Counted from the stretch's first letter, positions 43,884-52,617 are shown. The stretch: DNA of 64,000 nucleotides from an uncultured bacterium (GCA_900547155.1 URFH01000002.1:1-64000); one strand, 5' to 3'. Program-made: numbers and translations. The notes: generated from the letters alone by a model not told the origin.

Positions 43884-45812
43884 ATGTCAGGAATTGGTTC
43901 AATGATGATGACTCCATCGACAGCAGAAATGTACACAAAAATCCTTGCAAACATGGCAGAGATGAACAAACAGCATGCTGAAGTGATGAAAAAATATGCC
44001 GAATCCCAGACTGAAGCTAAAAAAGTTGAATATAAACAGCAGCTTGAAGCCCTTGAAAAGCAAGAAGCTGTTGAAAAAGAGCAGTTTGTTGCACAGGCAA
44101 CGCAAAAACAGACAGTTCCGGTAACAGAAGACGGAAAAGACGACGGAAAAATCTCTTTCTGGAGCAAACTCAAAAATATGGGCAAAGGCGCCCTCAAAAC
44201 CGTAAAAGGCATGTTCTGCGACGAAAACGGATTCAGCATAAAACGCACTTTAACAACAGTTGGCGTTGCAGCAGCAGGCGCAGCGTTAATCGCAGTTACA
44301 GGCGGCGCAGCAGCTCCCGTACTGGTTGCAGTCGGCGCAGGTTTGGGCGCACTCAACATAGGAAAAGGCGCAATTAAAGCAGCAGCCGCAAAAACCGACG
44401 CCGAAGCCGAAGCAGCATGGCAGGAAATCGGCGGAGGAACACTTGAAGTCGGTCTCGCAATGACAGGCGCCAAAGCAGCCTCAGGAAAAACCTTTACAGG
44501 CGGAAAAATCTCACAAACTTTAAAAGCAACAGGCGATTGCGTTAAAACAACAGGAAAATACGTTGTAAAAGGCGTACGCCATCCTCAAAAATCCTACAGA
44601 GCAGCTTCCGAGTTCATGAAAACAGAAGGAAAAGCCAACTGGGAAGCAATTTTCAAATCAAAAAATGCAAAAGAAAACAAAATTGCGCAAATTGATAAAA
44701 GATATGCAAAAGAAATCGAAGGCTACCAAAAACAGCAGCAAAAACTCCTTGATGAGTTGACCGAACTCAGAAAAGACGCAACCAAAAATGCTGAAAAAAT
44801 CACTAAAAAAGAAGCAGAATACAACGCGCTCAACGAAAAAATCGAAAACGCCGAAATCTTAAGAAAAACAAATGAAGCTGATTATTCAGGCGTAGTGGAT
44901 GATTTCAAAGCTATAAACAAAGAAGTTTACAGACAGGCTATGGACGAATACGCTGATTTGAGCACCAGAGGCACTCTTACACCCAAAGAAACAGCCAGAC
45001 TTAATGAAGTTGAAGCGCTCATAACGAAAGCAGTTAAAGAACAGGGCTACCTTGAGGGTTCAAACGGCAGCAGCTTAGCAAGAAATCTCACAGCAAAATA
45101 TTTGAAAGAACAGATTTCAATGGCAAAAGAAAGAATTGCCGAGCTCAAAGGGAAAAAATCACTTACAGACGCAGAAAAAGCAGAACTCAAAGCGCTTAAG
45201 GAAGATATCAAAGCAACTGAAAAAACAGTAAAAGATATTGAAGCTGTATATGATATTGAGGTCAGAACCCAGCAAATCCAAAACGCAAACAACAGAATTG
45301 CGCAGCTCAAAACCAAAAAAGAGCAGCTTGCAAACGAAATCAAAGCAAAAGAAGCGCAAATCAAAGCAGAATCAGATTTGGCGAAGAAAACAGACCTCAA
45401 CAAAGAGCTCAAAGAACTTCAGGCAAAAGATTCAAGAATCGACGGGCTCATCAGCGACAACGAAAGCATGATTACAAGCGCAAAACGCGCACTTCACAAA
45501 GAAAACACGGCTGCATTCATCAAAACAACAGCAAAACCGCAGGGATTGCAACTCGCAAACGCAACAGCAGCAACAAACGGTTTCCTTTTCGGAACAAAAG
45601 TTACCCCCGAAATGCAGGAAGTAACAGTAAAAGCGGAAAAATACGATGAAATGGCTCAACAGCTTGAAGAAATGCAGGCAGCAAGAAGAAAACAGCTCGA
45701 AACATACTACAAACAGCAAACAACAACGAATCCGATAAACATCTTTTCCGGTATGAATATGGGCACAAACCCGCTGATGTACTTCAACACACAAATTCCG
45801 GAAATAATCTAG
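43884..45812 (+). CDS. Coiled-coil hypothetical protein with hydrophobic Gly/Ala segment
   Basis: The protein has 642 residues. It starts with a Met/Ser segment and a coiled coil (residues about 30-75). A Gly/Ala-rich hydrophobic region (about 128-165, TVGVAAAGAALIAVTGGAAAPVLVAVGAGLG, in fragments) is followed by KAAAAKTDAEAEAAWQE. From about 250 to 560 it is almost pure Lys/Glu/Ala coiled coil. No catalytic motif and no Sec signal are present. The Gly/Ala segment followed by a helical body resembles the 899- and 1110-residue proteins in layout. A strong terminator follows the stop. Confidence 0.65.
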   Translation: MSGIGSMMMTPSTAEMYTKILANMAEMNKQHAEVMKKYAESQTEAKKVEYKQQLEALEKQEAVEKEQFVAQATQKQTVPVTEDGKDDGKISFWSKLKNMGKGALKTVKGMFCDENGFSIKRTLTTVGVAAAGAALIAVTGGAAAPVLVAVGAGLGALNIGKGAIKAAAAKTDAEAEAAWQEIGGGTLEVGLAMTGAKAASGKTFTGGKISQTLKATGDCVKTTGKYVVKGVRHPQKSYRAASEFMKTEGKANWEAIFKSKNAKENKIAQIDKRYAKEIEGYQKQQQKLLDELTELRKDATKNAEKITKKEAEYNALNEKIENAEILRKTNEADYSGVVDDFKAINKEVYRQAMDEYADLSTRGTLTPKETARLNEVEALITKAVKEQGYLEGSNGSSLARNLTAKYLKEQISMAKERIAELKGKKSLTDAEKAELKALKEDIKATEKTVKDIEAVYDIEVRTQQIQNANNRIAQLKTKKEQLANEIKAKEAQIKAESDLAKKTDLNKELKELQAKDSRIDGLISDNESMITSAKRALHKENTAAFIKTTAKPQGLQLANATAATNGFLFGTKVTPEMQEVTVKAEKYDEMAQQLEEMQAARRKQLETYYKQQTTTNPINIFSGMNMGTNPLMYFNTQIPEII

Positions 45813-45845
45813 ACCACCCGTATAATGCCATATACACGCCAAAAG

Positions 45846-45871
45846 GTAAGAAAGAAATTTCTTACTTTTTT
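45846..45871 (+). terminator. Terminator of the 642-residue gene
   Basis: GTAAGAAA and TTTCTTAC arms close on GAAA and are followed by six T. Confidence 0.8.
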
Positions 45872-45922
45872 GGTATTTTAGGGGGGATTTTGCTTTTTTG
45901 CGGGGTGATTGTGACATTTTGT

Positions 45923-46117
45923 CCCTCTCCCCGCCCCTCTCCCGTCAAACGAGGGAGATTTTACCCCTCTCCGATGGGAGAGGGTGCCCGAAGGGCGGGT
46001 GAGGGCTGTTTTTTGGGGGAGTTAGGGGTATTTTTTGGGGGATATTGCCTTTTGAAGAGTTGATTGCGGTAGTTTGCCCCCTCTCCCCGGCCCTCTCCCG
46101 CCGGGCGAGGGTGATTT
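45923..46117. repeat. GC-rich CCCTCTCC/GAGAGGG repeat cluster
   Basis: This stretch holds several copies of CCCTCTCC-type blocks with inverted GGAGAGGG or CGAGGG partners, much richer in GC than the surroundings. Two versions, at about 45921-46000 and 46077-46112, share the CCTCTCCCCG-CCCTCTCCCG core. No gene is supported in 45813-46177. Confidence 0.55.
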
Positions 46118-46129
46118 TACAGTGAGAAT

Positions 46130-46159
46130 AAAAAAGCGGACAAATTTTGCCCGCTTTTT
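46130..46159 (-). terminator. Terminator of the Fe-alcohol dehydrogenase gene
   Basis: On the minus strand AAAAGCGG-CAAAATTTG-CCGCTTTT forms a long hairpin with T tract, 19 bases after the stop. Confidence 0.8.
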
Positions 46160-46177
46160 GCATATTATATATTTATT

Positions 46178-47389
46178 TTAGTTGTATGCAGTCATTGATT
46201 CCGTATAAATTGCCTCAACTATTTCCTTTGTCGCATGATTGGGCGCAATGCTCAAAAGCGCGTCCAAAGACGGCGTTGTAAAGCAGAGATTCGTAAGTTT
46301 TTCAACATCAGCTTTGCAAAAACCGTCATCCTCGAGTTTTTGAGTAACCCCGACGCTTTGGAGCCATTTTTCAACGAGTTTTGCGGCTTTTTCAGCTTCA
46401 TCAGGGCTGCCGGTCAAGCCAGGTGCAATAGGTTCAAGAATATCAGCAAGTGTTGCTGCTTTATCTTTATAAATGTACTTAATTACCGCAGGAAGAAGCA
46501 TTGCAAGCCCCAAACCGTGCGACAATTCAGGTTTAACAGCGCTCAGCGGGTGTTCAAGAGCATGCGTATAATGCAGCATACCGTTATCAAACCCGACACC
46601 GCCCAAAAGTGACGCATACAGCAAATAATATCTCGGTTCCGGGTCTTCAAGGTTCTCGATTGCTTTAGGCAGGTATTTTGCGACCAATTTGATGGTTTCT
46701 TTTGCAAGCGTTATTGAGTACGGCGACGCAACCTTTGAAGTTGCAGCCTCAACAACGTGGTTTACAGCGTCGATTGAGGTGTAAAGCGTCTGATTTTTTG
46801 AAAGTTTTGTCATTAACTGCGGATCGTCGATTGCATAAGACGGATAAATGCAATCATAAGCAATTGCAGGCTTGAATTCCTTTTCCGGATAAGTTGCAAC
46901 GGCGAATCTGTTCACTTCTGTACCCGTGCCGTGTGTAAGGTTAATTGCAACAATCGGAGCCGCTTTTTCAGGGGCAAACTCAAATTCATAAAGCTGTGTA
47001 GCTGTTTTTTCGGGGTATTCCATAAGAATTGCAACGCTTTTCCCCGTATCAATAGGAGAACCGCCGCCGATTGCGATAACTGCCTTTGCGCCGAACTCAA
47101 GAGCCATTGCTTTTGCTTCGTCAATGTTATGTGTAGTCGGGTTCGGGGTTACTTTTGCGTAGTTTACATAGCCGATTCCGTGTTTTTGGAGCGCTTTTTC
47201 CACGTAATCCCATGCTCCGGTGATTTTATAAGCACCTTTACCGGAAACAACGATAACTTTATCCACGCCTTTTTTCTTGAGGTCAGCAGAAATATCGTCA
47301 ATTTTCTCAATTGCGCCAACACCGAAATAAACATTGGGTTTTACGCGTAATTCTTTAACTTCGCGGATGTTAATGTCTTTTTCCCACAT
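46178..47389 (-). CDS. Iron-containing alcohol dehydrogenase
   Basis: The protein has 403 residues. The NAD(P) motif IGGGSPIDTGKSVA and the segment THGTGTEVN are typical of the family. Metal ligands are visible as Asp and His in SIDAVNHVVE and His in THALEHPL and LSHGLGLAML. It should interconvert an alcohol and an aldehyde or ketone (butanol or lactaldehyde type) in fermentation; substrate and cofactor preference are uncertain. AAGGAG precedes the ATG. A 48-residue gene lies 37 bases upstream on the same strand and probably shares its transcript. Confidence 0.93.
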   Translation of the reverse strand: MWEKDINIREVKELRVKPNVYFGVGAIEKIDDISADLKKKGVDKVIVVSGKGAYKITGAWDYVEKALQKHGIGYVNYAKVTPNPTTHNIDEAKAMALEFGAKAVIAIGGGSPIDTGKSVAILMEYPEKTATQLYEFEFAPEKAAPIVAINLTHGTGTEVNRFAVATYPEKEFKPAIAYDCIYPSYAIDDPQLMTKLSKNQTLYTSIDAVNHVVEAATSKVASPYSITLAKETIKLVAKYLPKAIENLEDPEPRYYLLYASLLGGVGFDNGMLHYTHALEHPLSAVKPELSHGLGLAMLLPAVIKYIYKDKAATLADILEPIAPGLTGSPDEAEKAAKLVEKWLQSVGVTQKLEDDGFCKADVEKLTNLCFTTPSLDALLSIAPNHATKEIVEAIYTESMTAYN

Positions 47390-47426
47390 AATTTTCTCCT
47401 TTTCTATCCAATAAGTGCAATTTTAC

Positions 47427-47573
47427 TTATCTGTATCTGTCATAATAAGTCTGTTCCGGGTGTGCCGAGTTAGACAGGACGATTTCCCTGTACTCGTTTT
47501 TATCAATATCAACGCCCATGTTTTTTATTTTGATTTCGGGGATTTTTTTAGTTTTTTTGTTCGGTTTGTTCAT
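47427..47573 (-). CDS. Small 48-residue protein upstream of the alcohol dehydrogenase
   Basis: This small frame starts ATG at 47573 with AAAGGAG seven bases upstream and stops with TAA at 47427. The product begins MNKPNKKTKKIPEIKI, is basic at the N-terminus and ends with HPEQTYYDRYR. The ribosome site is as strong as those of the core genes nearby, which is the main reason to believe it. No family is recognised. It probably heads the adh transcript. Confidence 0.6.
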   Translation of the reverse strand: MNKPNKKTKKIPEIKIKNMGVDIDKNEYREIVLSNSAHPEQTYYDRYR

Positions 47574-47595
47574 TTTGAACTCCTTTTACAGGATT

Positions 47596-47601
47596 ATTAT
47601 A
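47596..47601 (-). promoter_or_regulatory. Possible -10 box for the small ORF and adh
   Basis: On the minus strand this is a perfect TATAAT preceded by TAC, 23 bases upstream of the small gene's start. No clear -35 is seen. Confidence 0.35.
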
Positions 47602-47658
47602 GTACAAATTTCAGAATAATGGGAAATTTGTTGGGGTGGGGGTTGATAGGCGTGGGCG

Positions 47659-47778
47659 TAAATTGAGTAATTTTCCTTTTTCGTTCCGATTCCCCCGGGC
47701 ATGCAGCGTTTTTTGCGATTATTTCAAGATTTTTGAGCCCTCCTCCATAGTCACTGCAAAGAAAAATTACTCAATTTA
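47659..47778. mobile_element. MITE-like element with 21-bp terminal inverted repeats
   Basis: TAAATTGAGTAATTTTCCTT at 47659 is matched, inverted, by the sequence ending at 47778, with one mismatch in 21. About 78 unrelated bases lie between. It has no coding capacity. No target duplication is obvious. It could be a miniature non-autonomous transposon or a long-stem RNA. Confidence 0.5.
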
Positions 47779-47848
47779 CTTATCACGGGATTTTAGGTTC
47801 AATTCTTGCAAAGATGGCTAAAATCGCATAAATTTTTGGCTTGTAAGG

Positions 47849-48034
47849 GCAAAATCAAAACACTTCCGACATGAAACGGGGCTGTGCCCCTAAGCAACCA
47901 CTTCAATCATGACAAAAACGCATGAGTCTTCCGCCCTCAACAGCAAAATCCAAACACTTCCAACATGAAACGGGGCTGCGCCCCTAAACAAACACTTCAA
48001 TCGTGACAAAAATACATGAATCTTCCGCCCAATA
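47849..48034. repeat. Two tandem copies of a 94-bp repeat upstream of lpxD
   Basis: The unit begins GCAAAATC, contains ACATGAAACGGGGCTG and TGCCCCTAA (a GGGGC/GCCCC hairpin), and ends CTTCCGCCC. Copies start at 47849 and 47943. They differ at about one base in ten. No gene is supported between 47779 and 48105. Confidence 0.75.
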
Positions 48035-48105
48035 TAAAAAAAATAAATTTGTGTTTTTGGGAGGATAATATTACAATAGAGGGATGGAAGACTAAGGAGA
48101 AAGAC

Positions 48106-49194
48106 ATGAAAAGTTATAGAGTAGAGGAAATTAGTGAAATTGTCGGCGGAATTTTGACAAAGGTATCAGATACGTCGATAACAAAACTTATGCCCCCTTT
48201 GTTGGCTGACGAAAACACACTTGCGCTGGCACTTTCTGAAGAAGAAATTGACAACCTTGCAAAAACAAAAGCAAAAGCGGCGCTTGTCCCGCTCGGCGTG
48301 AATATTGAGCACCTTTCAACGATTGAAGTAGAAAGACCGCGCCTTGCAATGATGAAACTGCTTCATCTTTTCTACTCAGCACCTGACGCACCGGTCGGAA
48401 TCCACCCGACAGCTTACATTCACCCCGAAGCCGAACTCGGCGAAAACGTTTCTATCGGCCCGAACGTAGTCGTAGGCAGAAATTCCAAAATCGGCAACAA
48501 TTCAAAACTTCTTGCCAACTGCTATGTCGGTAAAAACTGCACAATCGGCGAAAACTGCCTCTTCCACGCAGGCTGCTGCATAGGCGACAACTCACACATC
48601 GGAAACCGCGTAATCTTCCAGCACCACGTAAGCATAGGCGCTGACGGATTCAGCTTTGTAACAGAAAATCCCGATGTTATTGAACAGGCGCGCAAAGAAG
48701 GTCAGGTTGTTGACCAGAATGTTAATCAAAAAGTTTACAAAATCCCGTCTATCGGCGGCGTAGTAATCGGCGATGATGTCGAAATCGGCGCTAACTCCTG
48801 CGTTGACAGAGGAACAATCGAAAATACCGAAATCGGTGCACAAACAAAAATCGATGACCTTGTAATGGTCGGTCACAACTGCAAAATCGGAAAAGCCTGC
48901 ATGCTCGTTTCACAGTGCGGTATTGCCGGAAGCTGCAAAATCGGCGACAGGGTCGTTATTGCAGGTCAGGCAGGCATGGCAGACCATATTGAAATCGGAA
49001 GCGACTCAATTGTTATGGCTAAGGCCGGCGTAACAAAAAGTTTCCCGGAAAAATCAATAATTATCGGCGCTCCGGCTGTTCCGAGAAAAGATTTCATTAA
49101 ACAGCTCAAAGCAATGAAAGCAGCAGAAGAAATCGCTTCAAAATTCAAAAAATACGAACATCTTCTTGCCCAGTTTGAACAGGACGCAGAATAA
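48106..49194 (+). CDS. lpxD: UDP-3-O-(3-hydroxyacyl)glucosamine N-acyltransferase LpxD
   Basis: LpxD adds the second, N-linked 3-hydroxyacyl chain in lipid A synthesis. The protein has 362 residues: an N-terminal uridine-binding domain, then a long left-handed beta helix of hexapeptide repeats (AELGENVSIGPNVVVGRNSKIG), then the conserved HHVSIGADGF and a C-terminal helix pair. ATG 48106 follows AAGGAGAAAG; a longer frame from 48016 has no ribosome site. It is the first of four tightly packed genes, lpxD-lpxC-fabZ-lpxA, and shows that the cell has an outer membrane with lipid A. Confidence 0.95.
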   Translation: MKSYRVEEISEIVGGILTKVSDTSITKLMPPLLADENTLALALSEEEIDNLAKTKAKAALVPLGVNIEHLSTIEVERPRLAMMKLLHLFYSAPDAPVGIHPTAYIHPEAELGENVSIGPNVVVGRNSKIGNNSKLLANCYVGKNCTIGENCLFHAGCCIGDNSHIGNRVIFQHHVSIGADGFSFVTENPDVIEQARKEGQVVDQNVNQKVYKIPSIGGVVIGDDVEIGANSCVDRGTIENTEIGAQTKIDDLVMVGHNCKIGKACMLVSQCGIAGSCKIGDRVVIAGQAGMADHIEIGSDSIVMAKAGVTKSFPEKSIIIGAPAVPRKDFIKQLKAMKAAEEIASKFKKYEHLLAQFEQDAE

Positions 49195-49985
49195 TGACAA
49201 AAACAATCTCAGAAATCAAAGAAATCTCATCACAGGCGCTTATGACAGGCGCTCCGTCAACAGCAGTGCTAAAACCGTCAGAAGAAAAGGGAATCCGCTT
49301 TCATTTTAACGGAAAAACCGTCACAGCCTCGGTTGACAACGTAGTTTCAACAGAACACTGCACTGTAATCGGCGATAAAGATGTCCAAATTATGTTGATT
49401 GAGCATTTTATGGCTGCATGCGCGATTTGCGGAATTGACGCGATTGACGTAGAACTTTCGCACTTTGAATTGCCGATTCTCGACGGCGGCTCAAAAAAAT
49501 GGGTCGAATTAATGGGCGGGGCCCACAAATCCGACGCCGCATACACAATCAGCGAGCCGGTAAGCTATTTGAACGGCAAAACCCACCTCGTAGTGCTTCC
49601 TGCGGATGAATTGAGAATCACATACGGCGTAAATTTCAACCATCCGGAACTTAACCACAGATGGGTAAGCTTTGACGGCACAAATATTGACGAAATTGCC
49701 GAAGCAAGAACTTTCGGATACCTGAAAGAGCTCGAAATGCTTCAGGCTGCCGGATATGCCAGAGGCGTAAGCATTGAAAACACCGTCGGGCTGACAGAAG
49801 ACGGTTACACAACGGAACTATTGAGCAGTTTTGAGCCGGCAAAACACAAAATCCTCGACTTAATCGGCGATTTTTACCTCACGGGCTTCAATCCGCTGAA
49901 TTTGAAAGCTGAAATCATCGTGAAAGAAGCAGGTCATGCTGTTCATGTTAAAACAGCAAAAATATTGAAAGATAAGATTAGATAA
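49194..49985 (+). CDS. lpxC: UDP-3-O-acyl-N-acetylglucosamine deacetylase LpxC
   Basis: LpxC is the zinc deacetylase that commits UDP-GlcNAc to lipid A. The protein has 263 residues, shorter than the about 305 of E. coli. The zinc/catalytic motif is IEHFMAA (Glu70, His71), the second metal motif is KHKILDLIGDFYL, and the C-terminal His is in GHAVHVKTAK. The segment ELPILDGGSKKWVEL is also conserved. The start overlaps the lpxD stop by one base (TAATG). Confidence 0.94.
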   Translation: MTKTISEIKEISSQALMTGAPSTAVLKPSEEKGIRFHFNGKTVTASVDNVVSTEHCTVIGDKDVQIMLIEHFMAACAICGIDAIDVELSHFELPILDGGSKKWVELMGGAHKSDAAYTISEPVSYLNGKTHLVVLPADELRITYGVNFNHPELNHRWVSFDGTNIDEIAEARTFGYLKELEMLQAAGYARGVSIENTVGLTEDGYTTELLSSFEPAKHKILDLIGDFYLTGFNPLNLKAEIIVKEAGHAVHVKTAKILKDKIR

Positions 49986-49995
49986 GGAGTTATAG

Positions 49996-50436
49996 ATGAC
50001 AGAAGAAGTTTTAAGTTTTGATATTATGGAAATCATGAGCATGATTCCGCACAGATATCCGTTTCTTCTCATTGACAGAATTACGGAATGTGTACCGGGC
50101 AAATATTCCAAAGGTTACAAAAACCTCACAATGAACGAGCCGTTCTTTCAGGGGCATTTTCCGGGTAATCCGATTATGCCGGGCGTTTTGCAGGCTGAAG
50201 CTCTTGCACAAATGGGCGCAGGAATCCTTATGACAACCGAAGAATACAAAGGAAAACTCGTTGTATATGCAGGAATCGACAATTGCAGATTCAAAAGCAT
50301 TGTCCGCCCGGGCGACAGACTTGATATGCACGTTGAACTGACAAAAGTAAGAGGCCCGATTATCAAAGCTCACGGAAAAGCAACGGTAGATGGGAAAACA
50401 GCCGTTGAAGCTGATATGATTTTCTCCGTAGTATAG
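49996..50436 (+). CDS. fabZ: (3R)-hydroxyacyl-ACP dehydratase FabZ
   Basis: FabZ dehydrates 3-hydroxyacyl-ACP in fatty-acid synthesis and competes with LpxA and LpxD for the same substrate. The protein has 146 residues, hot-dog fold. Catalytic His54 lies in FFQGHFPGNPIMPGV and Glu68 in LQAEALAQMG. The IPHRYPFLLIDRI opening is standard. AAGGAG precedes the ATG, ten bases after lpxC. Confidence 0.97.
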   Translation: MTEEVLSFDIMEIMSMIPHRYPFLLIDRITECVPGKYSKGYKNLTMNEPFFQGHFPGNPIMPGVLQAEALAQMGAGILMTTEEYKGKLVVYAGIDNCRFKSIVRPGDRLDMHVELTKVRGPIIKAHGKATVDGKTAVEADMIFSVV

Positions 50437-50451
50437 TGAAAGTGTGAAAAT

Positions 50452-51240
50452 ATGATTGACAAAAGAGCGATAATTTCCGATGACGCACAAATCGGACAAA
50501 ATGTAACAATCGGAGCCAACGCGGTAATCGGCGAAAATGTAAAAATCGGTGACAATGTAATAATTATGCCGAATGCGTATCTTGAACACTGCGAAATCGG
50601 CGACGGCACATTAATTTCGCCGTTCGCAAGCATAGGAACAGCCCCGCAGGATTTGGGCTACAAAGGCCAGCCGACAAAATCCATTATCGGCAAAAACTGT
50701 ATAATCAAAGAATATGCAACAGTTAACCGCGCTGCAACCGAGGGCGACGCAACAATCGTCGGCGACAAATGCATGCTTATGACCTCAACCCATGTTGCTC
50801 ACAACTGTGTGCTTGAAAATGAAGTAATCATGGCGAATCTGGCGACAATCGGCGGACATTGCCATGTGGGGTTCGGTGCATTTATCGGTGGAATGAGCGT
50901 TTTCCATCAGAACGTCAGAATCGGTGAAATGTGCATAGTAAGCGGATTTTCAGCAGCAAGAATGGATGTTTTGCCTTATTGCAAAGGCGAAGGGCGCCCT
51001 CCGATTCCTCATGGAATCAATTCTATCGGCTTGAAACGCAGAGGGATTCCGCTCGAAACAAGAGAAAACCTCAAACATGCCCTCAAAATCCTCAAATCCG
51101 GCGAATACTTGATTTCTGTAGCATGCGACGTGATTGAGCAGGAAGTTCCTCAAGATGAATACGTAAAAAAATTCGTAAAATTCATCAGGGAATCAAAAAG
51201 AGGCATAACCCTGAGAAAAGCAGAAAATACACTTTGTTAA
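50452..51240 (+). CDS. lpxA: UDP-N-acetylglucosamine O-acyltransferase LpxA
   Basis: LpxA adds the first 3-hydroxyacyl chain to UDP-GlcNAc. The protein has 262 residues, the normal length. Hexapeptide repeats (AQIGQNVTIGANAVIGENVK) lead to the catalytic His117 in THVAHNCV, followed by the conserved GINSIGLKRRGIP and a helical C-terminal domain. It ends the lipid A operon; lpxB is not next to it. Confidence 0.96.
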   Translation: MIDKRAIISDDAQIGQNVTIGANAVIGENVKIGDNVIIMPNAYLEHCEIGDGTLISPFASIGTAPQDLGYKGQPTKSIIGKNCIIKEYATVNRAATEGDATIVGDKCMLMTSTHVAHNCVLENEVIMANLATIGGHCHVGFGAFIGGMSVFHQNVRIGEMCIVSGFSAARMDVLPYCKGEGRPPIPHGINSIGLKRRGIPLETRENLKHALKILKSGEYLISVACDVIEQEVPQDEYVKKFVKFIRESKRGITLRKAENTLC

Positions 51241-51241
51241 G

Positions 51242-51269
51242 AAAAAAGGAGCATTTCGCTCCTTTTTTT
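51242..51269 (+). terminator. Terminator of the lipid A operon
   Basis: AAAAAAGGAGC and GCTCCTTTTTT arms close on ATTTC directly after the lpxA stop. Confidence 0.9.
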
Positions 51270-51282
51270 AAGTTTTAAGCAC

Positions 51283-51310
51283 AAAAAAACAGCCCGAAAG
51301 CTGTTTTTTT
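51283..51310 (-). terminator. Terminator of rpmB
   Basis: AAAAACAGC and GCTGTTTTT arms close on CCGAAA. The hairpin lies 20 bases downstream of rpmB on the minus strand and may act on both strands. Confidence 0.8.
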
Positions 51311-51330
51311 CGTAAATACTTGCGATTCAA

Positions 51331-51522
51331 TTATACAGCGCGCTGTACTTTTCCGGCTCTAATGCAGGAAGTGCAAACGCTGATTCTTTTTACAGTACCG
51401 TTTTGGTTCACTTTAACAGTTTGGAGGTTAGGTTCTTGTCTGTGAACGTTTTGTTTATGTGAAAAAGAAATTTTTGCTGCTTTGATTGCTGTTTTACCGC
51501 AGATTTCACAATGTTTAGCCAT
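51331..51522 (-). CDS. rpmB: 50S ribosomal protein L28
   Basis: The protein has 63 residues. It begins MAKHCEICGKTA and carries the L28 hallmarks KISFSHKQNVHRQEPNLQTV and RISVCTSCIRAGKV. Two CxxC pairs (Cys5/Cys8 and Cys50/Cys53 approximately) make this the zinc-binding C+ form. It is a monocistronic gene between convergent terminators and pdxJ. Confidence 0.95.
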   Translation of the reverse strand: MAKHCEICGKTAIKAAKISFSHKQNVHRQEPNLQTVKVNQNGTVKRISVCTSCIRAGKVQRAV

Positions 51523-51608
51523 GTGTTAGTCCTTTCAACATTCGATTGATAATTTAAGGATAGCGTGAAAGGGTTGTAAAATCAAGCACCCTCCCAACTC
51601 TCTTAAAA

Positions 51609-52319
51609 TTACTTAATCAGTTCTTTCATTTCTTTTACAGCCCCGAAAAGTCCGTCAAATACCGATTTTGCAATAATATTATGCCCGATATTCAATTCAA
51701 CAAGCCCCTCAATTTCATGCATTCTGTGGACATTTTCATATGTGAGCCCGTGTCCTGCATTCACCTTGAGCCCGAGGTTTTGGGCGAGTTTTGCTGCATT
51801 TTTCAGTTTTTGAAATTCTATTTCTTCCGAATCTGTACCATAAGCCTCGGAATATGCGCCGGTATGGAGCTCAATGAACTGCGCACCGGTTTTTGCAGAG
51901 GCTTTTACCTGTTCTTCGGACGGGTCAATAAAAAGGCTCACGACAATCCCTGCGTCAACGAGTTTTTTCACAAAAGGAGTTATTTTTTCAAGCTGACCGG
52001 CAACATCGAGCCCGCCCTCTGTTGTTAACTCCTGCCTTTTTTCCGGAACGAGGCAGCAATTAGCGGGAAGAAGCTCCAGAGCGATTGCGCCCATTTCTTT
52101 TGTGACCGCCATTTCGAGATTTAAGCGAACTTTGAGGATTTTTTTCAAAGCAAAGACGTCCTCATCCTTAATATGACGCCTATCCTCGCGAAGATGAGTT
52201 GTAATCCCGTCAGCGCCTGCTTTTTCGCAGATTCGGGCTGCTTCAATAATTTCCGGGTCTTTTCCGCCTCTGGCATTCCTCAAAGTCGCTACGTGGTCTA
52301 TATTTACGCCTAATAACAT
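51609..52319 (-). CDS. pdxJ: Pyridoxine 5'-phosphate synthase PdxJ
   Basis: PdxJ condenses 1-deoxy-D-xylulose 5-phosphate with 3-amino-2-oxopropyl phosphate to form pyridoxine 5'-phosphate, the last ring-forming step of DXP-dependent vitamin B6 synthesis. The protein has 236 residues, a TIM barrel. Family motifs are [42 protein letters not shown] and [11 protein letters not shown]. It is cytoplasmic, and its partner PdxA is not in the window. Confidence 0.96.
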   Translation of the reverse strand: MLLGVNIDHVATLRNARGGKDPEIIEAARICEKAGADGITTHLREDRRHIKDEDVFALKKILKVRLNLEMAVTKEMGAIALELLPANCCLVPEKRQELTTEGGLDVAGQLEKITPFVKKLVDAGIVVSLFIDPSEEQVKASAKTGAQFIELHTGAYSEAYGTDSEEIEFQKLKNAAKLAQNLGLKVNAGHGLTYENVHRMHEIEGLVELNIGHNIIAKSVFDGLFGAVKEMKELIK

Positions 52320-52392
52320 CTTAATTCCTCTTTTTTTAATATTTCAGCCAAGAATATTATATCCCAAAATAAAAACCGGAGAGAAACAAGTA

Positions 52393-52419
52393 TTGAAAAT
52401 TTTTTCTTAGTGATATAAT
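52393..52419 (+). promoter_or_regulatory. Possible promoter of tRNA-Lys
   Basis: TTGAAA and a perfect TATAAT are separated by 15 bases. They lie about 200 bases upstream of tRNA-Lys and ahead of the tandem tRNA-derived repeats, so a long 5' leader would be made. TATAAT also stands immediately before the mature tRNA start at 52612, too close to serve as its own -10. Confidence 0.4.
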
Positions 52420-52430
52420 AAACTTACCGG

Positions 52431-52617
52431 AACGATTGAGCATCGTTTTGCGAGAGGAAAGTAGCATAAGCACTGCCACTGCTCGTTGATTTTGAAAAGT
52501 GAATAATATAATGGGTGAGTGGCACTCTGCCGAGCAAAACGATTGAGTATCGTTTTGCGAGAGGAAGGTAGCGCAAGCGCTGCCACTGCTCGTTGATTTT
52601 GAAAAGTAATATATAAT
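52431..52617 (+). repeat. Tandem tRNA-leader repeat with palindromic elements (copies C and D)
   Basis: A unit of about 105-107 bases is repeated. It has the palindrome (partial at 52431-52457, complete at 52525-52564), then GTAGC-CAAGC-CTGCCACTGCTC (partly the inverse of the tRNA D arm), then GTTGATTTTGAAAAGT and an AATATATAAT-like stretch. It then runs into GGGTGAGTGGC, the 5' end of tRNA-Lys. In the first copy this tRNA start (52513-52524) breaks off after 12 bases into the next palindrome. In the second it continues as the real gene. Confidence 0.8.

Noticed and set aside
45923-46117. Integron-type attachment site or GC-rich RNA gene
   Set aside because: The GC-rich blocks are copies of a short dispersed repeat seen also at 35470; no integrase or cassette genes and no RNA family recognised.
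47849-48034. CRISPR array
   Set aside because: Only two long units of 94 bp with diverged sequence and no constant short repeat with unique spacers; no cas genes nearby.
52431-52617. Rho-independent terminators at the palindromic elements
   Set aside because: The hairpins lack a following T tract and lie upstream of, not after, the genes.
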